A DNA stretch of 7,994 nucleotides from an uncultured Armatimonadota bacterium (lineage in GTDB: Bacteria; Armatimonadota; Fimbriimonadia; Fimbriimonadales; Fimbriimonadaceae): positions 1 to 7,994 of the forward strand of contig CAMLEL010000096.1 in the NCBI GenBank assembly GCA_946478935.1, in the 5' to 3' direction. Positions 1-6,226 of this stretch are shown in pieces. A program made the position numbers and the translations under genes. Below the pieces are notes generated by a model, which saw only the letters and a list, made by a program, of their open reading frames with translations, did not search any database and was not told where the DNA came from. The number at the start of each line of letters is the position of its first letter. Position 1 is the stretch's first letter.

Positions 1-1230
1 CCCCTGAACGGCAAATACTACGATTACGTTTTGGACACCAAGGGTCGCGGAATTGCCGACGGCAAAGTGAACCTTGAGGTAGTCCTCTATGTGGATTACA
101 ACCAGAATCCAAGAATCGTGGATCGCTCTTCGGTCACCCTCAACGTGGCCAACTCCGCCAGCATTGCCATTCCGGCAAACGGCTTCCGGTTGCGCTATCG
201 ATTCCAACCGCAGACCCAATTGGTTTACTCGCTGCAGCAGCGAGTCGCAATTTCCACCATTACCGGCAGTCAGAACCGTGCGGGTGGTCGCCCCGCCGAG
301 CTTCCGCTTGAATCAGAGAAGATCCGGCTCCTTTACGCCGTGGACAATTCCTATGGCAATGGGGACGGTCTCGTTCGAATCCAAGCGTTGACGGCTCCCG
401 GAAAAGACTACGCAGTTTTGACGACAAGTCAGAGCACCGAGCCCCAGCGCTACTACGACTACATGATGCATCCGATCTATATGCGGATCACCAGCACCGG
501 TCGAGAAGTCTTCGGCTCCGTTCCCGGCTTCTTCCCGATGGAAGGCACTTCCGGTGCCACCGGGGAGAGCGTCATGACCAACCTCTACGCTTTGTTCCCG
601 CTGCCCACGCTTCCTGAGAAGGCGATTCGGCCCGGAGATTCGTGGCAGTCCCGATTCCAGAATGGAATCCTTGACCTTGAGAAAAAGGACGAGGCGACCC
701 GACTGACCAGCAAGTTCCCAGCTCGCGGAGAATTCCTCGGCGTGGAATGGGAAATGGGCCACCCCTGCGCAAAGATTCGAAACTCCATTGCCCAAGGCAC
801 AAAGAGCATTGAGGGCCAGCAATTGGCTTCTCGAGGTAGCTCCTTCGCCGATGACAAAGTCGAGCTCACCGAGACAATCTGGTTCGCGCTTGACCGGGGT
901 GTCGTTGTCAAAAGCGTTCGCGACATCACAATCGATCGAAAGATGGAAAGCCAAGGCGCGGGCATGGGCCCCGGAGTTGGCGGACCTGCCGGCGGACCCG
1001 GAGCACCTGCTGCCCCAGGCGGTGGTGGCAAGGGCCTCAGCGGAGCCGAGGGTGGCGGTCGACTTGGTCAGCGAAGTGGACCCGGCCCAGGCGCCCCAGG
1101 AGCTCCCGCAGCTCCCGGCCAAGGCCCCGGCGGATTTGGTGTTCCAGGTGGTGGGCGCGGTGGCGGACAGCCAGCGCAAGTTCAGTACCTGAGAATTCGC
1201 CAGCAGTCGATCTTCATTCTCGAAAAGTAA
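1..1230 (+). CDS. Unrecognised, probably exported protein with Gly/Pro/Ala-rich C-terminal tract (5' partial)
   Basis: The frame is open from the first base, so the true start lies upstream; the TTG at 31 is an ordinary internal codon. 409 residues are visible. Residues 1-310 look like a beta-rich globular domain. Phrases such as 'LPEKAIRPGDSW' and 'ETIWFALDRGVVVKSVRD' resemble secreted proteins of unknown function in which a 'GDSW' strand precedes the C-terminal half; this is an impression, not a family assignment. Residues 319-389 are a low-complexity tract of Gly, Pro and Ala, containing two similar 'GAPAAPG' blocks. About 20 ordinary residues follow, ending in 'QSIFILEK', so the tract is a linker or insertion and not a frayed end. 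No catalytic motif or membrane segment is visible. The signal peptide, if there is one, lies outside the window. tatC follows after 12 bases on the same strand, suggesting co-transcription. That the gene is real is well supported; its function is unknown. Confidence 0.8.
   Translation, partial: PLNGKYYDYVLDTKGRGIADGKVNLEVVLYVDYNQNPRIVDRSSVTLNVANSASIAIPANGFRLRYRFQPQTQLVYSLQQRVAISTITGSQNRAGGRPAELPLESEKIRLLYAVDNSYGNGDGLVRIQALTAPGKDYAVLTTSQSTEPQRYYDYMMHPIYMRITSTGREVFGSVPGFFPMEGTSGATGESVMTNLYALFPLPTLPEKAIRPGDSWQSRFQNGILDLEKKDEATRLTSKFPARGEFLGVEWEMGHPCAKIRNSIAQGTKSIEGQQLASRGSSFADDKVELTETIWFALDRGVVVKSVRDITIDRKMESQGAGMGPGVGGPAGGPGAPAAPGGGGKGLSGAEGGGRLGQRSGPGPGAPGAPAAPGQGPGGFGVPGGGRGGGQPAQVQYLRIRQQSIFILEK
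955..1167 (+). repeat. Low-complexity Gly/Pro/Ala-coding tract
   Basis: About 71 codons made mostly of glycine, proline and alanine, with two related blocks ('GGPGAPAAPGGGG' near 986 and 'GPGAPGAPAAPGQGPGG' near 1084). The DNA is GC-rich but does not consist of identical units, so this is a compositionally biased protein segment and not a recent tandem expansion. It sits between the globular domain and a short conserved-looking C-terminal strand. Confidence 0.75.
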
Positions 1231-1235
1231 GGAAG
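1229..1235 (+). promoter_or_regulatory. Shine-Dalgarno site that decides the tatC TTG start
   Basis: The bases AAGGAAG overlap the stop codon of the upstream gene and end about 7 bases before the TTG at 1243. That TTG is the only possible initiator between the in-frame TAA at 1228 and the conserved TatC N-terminal motif, so this site together with the TTG fixes the start. Confidence 0.65.
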
Positions 1236-1242
1236 CGCCCAT

Positions 1243-2097
1243 TTGAGCGCTCAGCCCAAACTCTCCAAACGCAACTCTTCCGAAAACCCGGAAGAGTTGC
1301 GTGCTACTTTATTTGAGCACCTTGAGGAGCTTCGGAACCGTTTGGTCCGATGCATCCAGTTCATCGTGCTGGGTTGGGTGATCGGCTGGTTTCTGGAGCC
1401 TTACGTCTACACACTCTTCAATGACATCGTCCAACAGGGCCTGAAGGATTCTCTCCCCAAAGGCGCAGATTACAAGGAGCCTTTCACCCATTTCACGCAG
1501 CCCTTCATCTTCAAGATGAAGATGTCGTTCATCATTGGTCTCGTCCTTGCGATGCCCATTGTGATGAATCAGGTTTGGGGATTCATTGCCCCCGGCCTTA
1601 AGGATGCGGAAAAGCGCCCACTGCGGAGAATCGCCCCGGTTTCGGTCCTGCTGTTTCTGATGGGCGCCGCATTTTGCTGGTGGTGCCTGCCGGCGGCCAT
1701 CGGATGGTTCGTTTCCTACCTCGAAGAGTTCCCCGGTACAAGCCTCTACCAGGAACCAGGATCGATGGTTCTCTTCCAGGTCAAGCTGATCTTGGCATTC
1801 GGACTCGGGTTCCAACTTCCGGTTATCGTGTACGGCCTGGGCGCGCTCGGACTGCTCAGCGCGCAAACCCTCGCCCGATACTGGCGTCACGGAACCGTGT
1901 TCGTTTTCTTCCTGTCCGCCATCCTGACCCCCAGCAACGATCCGCTGACCATGCTGATGATGGCGATCCCGCTGTCGATCCTCTTCATGATCAGTGTTTG
2001 GGCCGTAAAGATTGTCCAGCGCAAGCGAGTCAAAGTAATCGAGAATCCCGATTACAGCGAAGATGACATTGACCAAGAGGACGACGACGGCGAGTAA
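1243..2097 (+). CDS. tatC: Sec-independent (twin-arginine) protein translocase subunit TatC
   Basis: TatC is the inner-membrane core of the Tat translocase, which recognises twin-arginine signal peptides and exports folded proteins. At 284 residues it is slightly longer than typical. The N-terminal motif 'FEHLEELRNRL' (24-34) matches the family 'HL.ELR.RL' signature, with E29 and R31 at the positions of E. coli E15 and R17. The loop 'APGLKDAEKR' holds E123, matching E. coli E103. Six hydrophobic segments lie near 36-56, 92-113, 131-155, 177-200, 216-231 and 235-257, and 'LTPSND' (228-233) matches the 'LTPPD' motif. The usually acidic residue of the 'FELP' motif is Gln (Q191). The tail (266-284) is strongly acidic. 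The start is TTG, because the first in-frame ATG (1516) lies inside the second membrane segment. No tatA or tatB is visible. Neighbours are an unknown exported protein upstream and an overlapping helicase gene downstream. The identification is secure. Confidence 0.96.
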   Translation: MSAQPKLSKRNSSENPEELRATLFEHLEELRNRLVRCIQFIVLGWVIGWFLEPYVYTLFNDIVQQGLKDSLPKGADYKEPFTHFTQPFIFKMKMSFIIGLVLAMPIVMNQVWGFIAPGLKDAEKRPLRRIAPVSVLLFLMGAAFCWWCLPAAIGWFVSYLEEFPGTSLYQEPGSMVLFQVKLILAFGLGFQLPVIVYGLGALGLLSAQTLARYWRHGTVFVFFLSAILTPSNDPLTMLMMAIPLSILFMISVWAVKIVQRKRVKVIENPDYSEDDIDQEDDDGE

Positions 2098-4333
2098 TCC
2101 TTCCGCCTGGACGGATACCCTCCGCGACCCCCAACTCAAAAGTCAGATCGCGCACGTTGAAACTCTTCCACCCCGTGAAGCGAAATGGGGCCAGATCCGG
2201 TCTAGCATCCATCCACAGTTGACCGAACGCCTCGAGAGCCTGGGCCAATCACAACTTTACGCGCACCAGGCCCTGGCTTATGATGCGGCCATGCAGGGCG
2301 ACGACGTGGTCATTGTCACCGGGACCAACAGCGGCAAAACGCACTGCTACAACCTGCCCGCTCTCCAGTGGTCGCTCACCGAGCCTGCGGCCCGTATGCT
2401 GTACCTCTTTCCCACCAAAGCTCTTGCCCAAGACCAGCTTTCGCGGTTGGAACAACTCCTGCCGGATTCAGTGAGGGCTGGCACCTATGACGGAGACACT
2501 CCGCAAAACCAGCGGTCTTCCCTGCGCAAGCTATCCCACATTGTCCTGACCAACCCAGACATGCTCCACATCGGAATCCTTCCCGGGCATGAGCTCTGGT
2601 CCAAGCTTCTCAGGTCCCTTCGGCTCATCGTGCTCGACGAGATTCATGTCTATCGCGGCGTCTTCGGCTCCAATGTGGCCAACGTGCTGCGCCGGCTGCT
2701 GCGCCTTTGCGAGTGGCATCGTTCCCGACCGCAAATCATCGCCTGCAGCGCCACGATTGGGAATCCATCCGAGCTGTTCACCAAGCTGACTGGCCGGAAG
2801 GCGACACTGATCGACCAAGACGGCTCACCCAAGGGTCGCCGAACCTTTGTATTCTGGAATCCACCAGAGATCGGTAATGGGCAACGACTCAGCACGAATG
2901 CCACCAGTTCTGAAGTCATTGCAATGCTGGCTGAAAAGGGTCAGCGCACCCTTGCCTTCAGCCGAGCGAGAGTCTCCGCCGAACTGGTTCTCAAATACAC
3001 GCGGGAGCGGCTCAAGCGTGGCGGCATCACCGATCCCAAGCAAATCGAAAGCTACCGGGCAGGATATACGCCGAAGGAGCGAAGACAGATCGAACAGTCC
3101 ATCTTCAATGGCTCATTGACGGCGCTCAGCGCCACCAACGCCATGGAACTCGGCGTGGACATCGGCGGATTGGATGCCGTGGTCATGAATGGCTACCCAG
3201 GCTCCATCGCCAGCTATTTTCAGCAGGCGGGACGTGCCGGTCGGGGAGTTCATGACGGCATCGCCATCCTCGTCGCCCAGAATGATCCACTCGAGCAGTT
3301 TTTGCTACGGAAGCCGGAAACACTGCTTGAAGCGCGCAACGAGTCGGTCACCATCAATTCCACCAATCCTCAAATCCTTTCTCAACACCTGCTCTGCGCG
3401 GCCCACGAGCGACCCATTAGCCCGTCCGAGTTCGAAGGCTTCGGTGACTCCGCCCTTGCCCTGGCGGAAAGCATGGATCGAAGCGGGGAGCTTTCATTCC
3501 GTAACGGCCTCTTCTTTTACCCATCCCATGAACCTCCCGCACCGAACGTGAACATCCGTGGCTCGCGCGGCGAGCAAGTCATCCTGCTGCACAACGGCAT
3601 CGAGCTCGGCACTATGGAACGTTGGCGAGCCATGCAAAACGCCCACGTGGGGGCGATCTACCTCCACCGGGGAGCCACTTTCGTCTCGGTCGATCTCGAC
3701 CTTGAAACCGGCGTGGCCCACTTGGAGCCATTGAGCGCAGACTTCTACACTCAACCGATGGTCCAGTCCATCATCGAACCGCAGATCCAGATCCGCCAAA
3801 AAGGAGATCTCTCGCTGAGCGGCGTGAAAGTGACCACCGCGGTCATCGGCTTCAAGCGTAAATCGATCGACGGCGACACGGTCCTCGGAATAGAGGACCT
3901 TGACCTGCCTCCCCAGACCTTTGAGACCATTGCCGTTGTGGCGAACCTGCCAAATGGGCTTTCCGGCGATGATCCCGCCCGCTATCTCGGCGGGGTGCAC
4001 GGCGTGGAGCATGCACTCATGACGCTCGCACCGGTCTTGGCTGGCTGTGATCGAGGCGATCTCGGCAGTTCCTGGTATGCCTTTCACCCGGACAGCATGG
4101 GCCCCACGGTCTTCGTGTATGACCAGGCTCCCGGTGGAGTCGGGCTATGCGAGAAGCTCTTTGAAACATTCACTGGTTGGGCGCGTGGCTCGCTGCAGCT
4201 CCTGAAATCCTGTCCCTGTACCGACGGCTGCCCAGCCTGCCTGTACAGCGCTCGCTGCGAAGTAAACAACGACGCGTTGGACAAACCCTATGCTATTTCC
4301 ATCCTCTCGGCCATTCAAGGTAAGGCTGAATAA
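2063..4333 (+). CDS. DEAD/DEAH-box DNA helicase with C-terminal DUF1998 domain (MrfA/YprA-like)
   Basis: A 756-residue superfamily 2 helicase. An N-terminal Q-type motif 'LYAHQ' (65-69) is followed by Walker A 'TGTNSGKT' (86-93), motif II 'DEIH' (192-195), motif III 'SAT' (229-231), a motif V region 'SATNAMELGVDIGG' (356-369) and motif VI 'QQAGRAGR' (387-394). The C-terminal DUF1998 region shows 'CDRGDLGS' (662-669), 'YDQAPGGVGL' (686-695) and a metal-binding-type cysteine cluster at C717, C719, C723, C726 and C732. This order and length match Bacillus MrfA (YprA), a 3'-5' DNA helicase in repair of mitomycin-type damage; that role is inferred here from the family. The partner exonuclease MrfB is not adjacent. 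The ATG at 2063 gives a 35-base overlap with tatC, suggesting translational coupling. The only other nearby initiator is TTG at 2069, and the conserved region begins about residue 25, so the start is reasonable. Walker A has Asn where I expect Ala. Confidence 0.93.
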   Translation: MTLTKRTTTASNPSAWTDTLRDPQLKSQIAHVETLPPREAKWGQIRSSIHPQLTERLESLGQSQLYAHQALAYDAAMQGDDVVIVTGTNSGKTHCYNLPALQWSLTEPAARMLYLFPTKALAQDQLSRLEQLLPDSVRAGTYDGDTPQNQRSSLRKLSHIVLTNPDMLHIGILPGHELWSKLLRSLRLIVLDEIHVYRGVFGSNVANVLRRLLRLCEWHRSRPQIIACSATIGNPSELFTKLTGRKATLIDQDGSPKGRRTFVFWNPPEIGNGQRLSTNATSSEVIAMLAEKGQRTLAFSRARVSAELVLKYTRERLKRGGITDPKQIESYRAGYTPKERRQIEQSIFNGSLTALSATNAMELGVDIGGLDAVVMNGYPGSIASYFQQAGRAGRGVHDGIAILVAQNDPLEQFLLRKPETLLEARNESVTINSTNPQILSQHLLCAAHERPISPSEFEGFGDSALALAESMDRSGELSFRNGLFFYPSHEPPAPNVNIRGSRGEQVILLHNGIELGTMERWRAMQNAHVGAIYLHRGATFVSVDLDLETGVAHLEPLSADFYTQPMVQSIIEPQIQIRQKGDLSLSGVKVTTAVIGFKRKSIDGDTVLGIEDLDLPPQTFETIAVVANLPNGLSGDDPARYLGGVHGVEHALMTLAPVLAGCDRGDLGSSWYAFHPDSMGPTVFVYDQAPGGVGLCEKLFETFTGWARGSLQLLKSCPCTDGCPACLYSARCEVNNDALDKPYAISILSAIQGKAE

Positions 4334-4374
4334 TCCCAGACTCGACTAGCCCGGATCACGACCGAAGCTATACA

Positions 4375-6075
4375 ATGCACAAACTTATGGAGCACTCTTC
4401 ACTCGGCGCAATGCTGCGTTCCTCGTGTCGCCGATTCGCTGATCGGATTGCGATGCTTGCGCCCAAGAAAGAGGGCTTCGAAGAAATAACCTATCGGGAT
4501 CTGTACGCCCGGGTCCAACGATTCGCCACCATCATTAGAAACCTGGGCCTGGCAAAGGGAGATCGCCTGGTCATCCTGAGCGAAAACTGCGTCGAATGGG
4601 CGCTGACCGATTGGGCTTGCCAAACACTCGGCATTATCGTCGTTCCCATCTATCCCACGTTGCCCGCCGATCAAGCTCAATACATCGTGCAGGATTGCGG
4701 GGCAAAAGTTGCCGTGGTGGGCGACGCGTCCCAAGCCAAAAAGCTCGCCGACATGGCGGGCGTCGCGGTTCGCGTGCTCCTTGGACCGGATTCACTCGCC
4801 GAAGAGGCCGGAAAAGCCGAACCGATGGACCTGGATGCCACCATCGACTCTGTCCAACTCGATGACATCGCAACCATTATTTACACCAGCGGCACCACCG
4901 GGCTTCCCAAGGGGGCGATGCTTGCCCATCGCGGATTCCTCACCCTGTTCTCTGTGATCCCAATCCAACTGCCCGTGGATGAAAATGACCGATTCTTGTG
5001 CTTCCTCCCGATGTCGCACGTGTTTGAACGGACCGACGGCCAGTATCTGCCGATTAGCTTCGGCGGATCGATCGCCTTCTCGAAGAGCCTCATGACCTTG
5101 GCAAACGATATCGTCCGCGCTCAGCCGACGGTTATGCTCGTGGTTCCCCGGTTTTTGGAGTCCACCATGGATAAAATCCTCGACGGGCTGAAAAAGCAAC
5201 CGCCTATCCGACAAAAACTCTTCAAATTCGGACTTTCGCAGGGCAAAAAGCGATTTCATGGCCAGTTTGCCCCCTGGTTCTGGCTGACCGACCGGCTCGT
5301 CGGGCAGAAAATCCGTAATCGACTCGGTGGAAGATTGCGATTCTTCGCGGCTGGCGGCGCTGCCCTACCCGCTCACGTCGCCGAGTTTTTTGGCGCATTT
5401 CGTTTGGTGATTCTTCAAGGCTATGGTCTCACGGAGACCTACTCGGGCGTCTGTGTGAACCACCCAGATCGAAACCGCTATGACACCGTTGGGGAGGTGT
5501 TTCCCGGAGTCGAACTGAAAATCGCCGACGATGGAGAAATCCTCTTCAAGGGCGACGCCCGGATGGTCGGCTACTGGAACCTCCCTGAGGAAACTGCCCA
5601 GGCCATCGATTCGGAAGGATGGTTCCACACCGGCGACATCGGTGAGTATGACGGCCGGTATCTCAAGATCACCGACCGCAAAAAGGATCTGCTGGTGTTG
5701 GGCAACGGCAAAAACGTCGCCCCCCAGCCAATTGAGAACAAGCTCCGCTCCTCGCCATTTATCCAAGAAGCAGTTGTACTAGGAGACGGAATGGAGTACT
5801 GCGTGGCATTAGTAGTTCCAAACACTGATGCGGTCAAGGGGAAACTCGGCGTGGCCGATTTGGGCAAGGCTAGCGAAAACCCCGACGTCAAGTCTTTGAT
5901 CAAGTCGGAAATCGACGCCATCAACAAAACGATGGCAAACTTCGAGATGGTGAAGAAGCATGCGATCCTCGATCAGGCGTTCACGATCGAATCGGGCGAG
6001 CTTACGCCGACGCTCAAGGTCAAACGCAAGGTGGTCAAGGAACGCTACGCCGACCGTATACAGGCAATGCGCTAA
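4375..6075 (+). CDS. AMP-forming long-chain acyl-CoA synthetase (FadD/FadD15-like)
   Basis: 566 residues of the ANL adenylate-forming family. It should activate a fatty acid with ATP to an acyl-adenylate and then transfer it to CoA, feeding lipid synthesis or beta-oxidation at the cytoplasmic face of the membrane. The signatures occur in order: 'YTSGTTGLPKG' (170-180, P-loop-like A3), 'LPMSHVFER' (211-219), 'FFAAGGAALP' (323-332), 'QGYGLTET' (348-355, A5), 'GWFHTGDIG' (415-423, A7), and 'TDRKKDLLVLGNGKNVAP' (433-450, hinge and A8). 'ELTPTLKVKRK' near the C-terminus carries the probable catalytic lysine K548 (A10). The 'TPTLK' ending and 'FERT' motif fit the long-chain group better than acetyl-CoA synthetases. 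The gene starts 41 bases after the helicase gene. No clear Shine-Dalgarno precedes the ATG at 4375, and the ATG at 4387 is a possible alternative. No beta-oxidation genes are visible nearby. Chain-length preference cannot be read from the sequence. Confidence 0.93.
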   Translation: MHKLMEHSSLGAMLRSSCRRFADRIAMLAPKKEGFEEITYRDLYARVQRFATIIRNLGLAKGDRLVILSENCVEWALTDWACQTLGIIVVPIYPTLPADQAQYIVQDCGAKVAVVGDASQAKKLADMAGVAVRVLLGPDSLAEEAGKAEPMDLDATIDSVQLDDIATIIYTSGTTGLPKGAMLAHRGFLTLFSVIPIQLPVDENDRFLCFLPMSHVFERTDGQYLPISFGGSIAFSKSLMTLANDIVRAQPTVMLVVPRFLESTMDKILDGLKKQPPIRQKLFKFGLSQGKKRFHGQFAPWFWLTDRLVGQKIRNRLGGRLRFFAAGGAALPAHVAEFFGAFRLVILQGYGLTETYSGVCVNHPDRNRYDTVGEVFPGVELKIADDGEILFKGDARMVGYWNLPEETAQAIDSEGWFHTGDIGEYDGRYLKITDRKKDLLVLGNGKNVAPQPIENKLRSSPFIQEAVVLGDGMEYCVALVVPNTDAVKGKLGVADLGKASENPDVKSLIKSEIDAINKTMANFEMVKKHAILDQAFTIESGELTPTLKVKRKVVKERYADRIQAMR

Positions 6076-6116
6076 AGCACCTTGATCTCGATGTTCCGGA
6101 ACTCCACCGGTGGTCG
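6072..6116 (-). pseudogene. Relic of a second DUF1080 gene 3' end (C-terminal tail only)
   Basis: Read on the minus strand, this stretch translates to 'RPPVEFRNIEIKVL' followed by TAG. The intact DUF1080 protein nearby ends 'SHPVEFRNIEIREL' followed by TAG. The DNA shares an exact 20-base block (6085-6104 and 6240-6259), with differences around it. The relic's stop codon overlaps the stop codon of the acyl-CoA synthetase on the other strand. Immediately upstream of the relic on its own strand the homology ends at a hairpin repeat. It may be the remains of a paralogous gene or a local duplication of the 3' end. It is unlikely to be expressed as a protein. Confidence 0.6.
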
Positions 6117-6119
6117 TGG

Positions 6120-6138
6120 CATGGACGTCTCGTCCATG
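6120..6138. repeat. Hairpin repeat copy 1 (stem catggac/gtccatg, loop gtctc)
   Basis: Perfect 7-base inverted repeat around a 5-base loop. It is preceded by 'gtggcatgg' and followed by 'agtgtcac', the same flanks as copy 4 inside the DUF1080 gene when that copy is read on the other strand. It begins four bases beyond the DUF1080 relic and shares stem design and loop with copies 2-4. Confidence 0.75.
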
Positions 6139-6142
6139 AGTG

Positions 6143-6163
6143 TCACCGGCGTCCCGCCGGTGA
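6143..6163. repeat. Hairpin repeat copy 2 (stem tcaccggc/gccggtga, loop gtccc)
   Basis: Perfect 8-base inverted repeat around the loop GTCCC, four bases after copy 1. The stem differs from the other copies but remains fully paired. Together with copy 1 it forms a double hairpin in the gap between two convergent genes, where it could also slow or stop transcription. Confidence 0.75.
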
Positions 6164-6177
6164 GCAACAACCAAGGA

Positions 6178-6205
6178 GAATCAGGGGGCCGGACGGTCCT
6201 GATTC
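6178..6205. terminator. Possible terminator-like hairpin between convergent genes
   Basis: An 8-base perfect inverted repeat (gaatcagg/cctgattc) encloses a 12-base GC-rich centre. It lies about 100 bases past the acyl-CoA synthetase stop and just past the DUF1080 stop on the other strand, where a bidirectional terminator would be useful. No T-run follows on either side (a C-run follows on the plus strand), so it does not fit a classical intrinsic terminator, and it may simply be part of the repeat cluster. Confidence 0.3.
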
Positions 6206-6209
6206 CCCC

Positions 6210-6224
6210 CGGGCGGGACGCCCG
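6210..6224. repeat. Hairpin repeat copy 3 (stem cgggc/gcccg, loop gggac)
   Basis: Five-base perfect stem with the loop GGGAC, the reverse complement of GTCCC, so this copy is inverted relative to copies 1 and 2. The following bases 'tgctac' contain the TAG stop of the DUF1080 gene read on the minus strand. The repeat therefore abuts that gene's 3' end. Confidence 0.65.
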
Positions 6225-6226
6225 TG

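Noticed and set aside
31..33. TTG as the true start of the first gene
   Set aside because: The frame is open through bases 1-30 with normal protein sequence, no ribosome binding site precedes the TTG, and an exported protein would need an N-terminal signal that is absent after it.
313..1242. Long antisense open frame opposite the first gene
   Set aside because: It mirrors the codon structure of the plus-strand gene, has no family resemblance, and runs through the antisense of the Gly/Pro/Ala tract. The plus-strand frame has plausible protein character and correct operon spacing.
1309..2139. Antisense open frame opposite tatC
   Set aside because: tatC is secure from conserved motifs; the antisense product is rich in His, Gln and Glu with no recognisable domain, as expected from complementing membrane-protein codons.
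6120..6224. Classical intrinsic terminator for the acyl-CoA synthetase
   Set aside because: The hairpins lack a following T-run on either strand and belong to a repeat family that also occurs inside a coding region, so termination would be a side effect at most.
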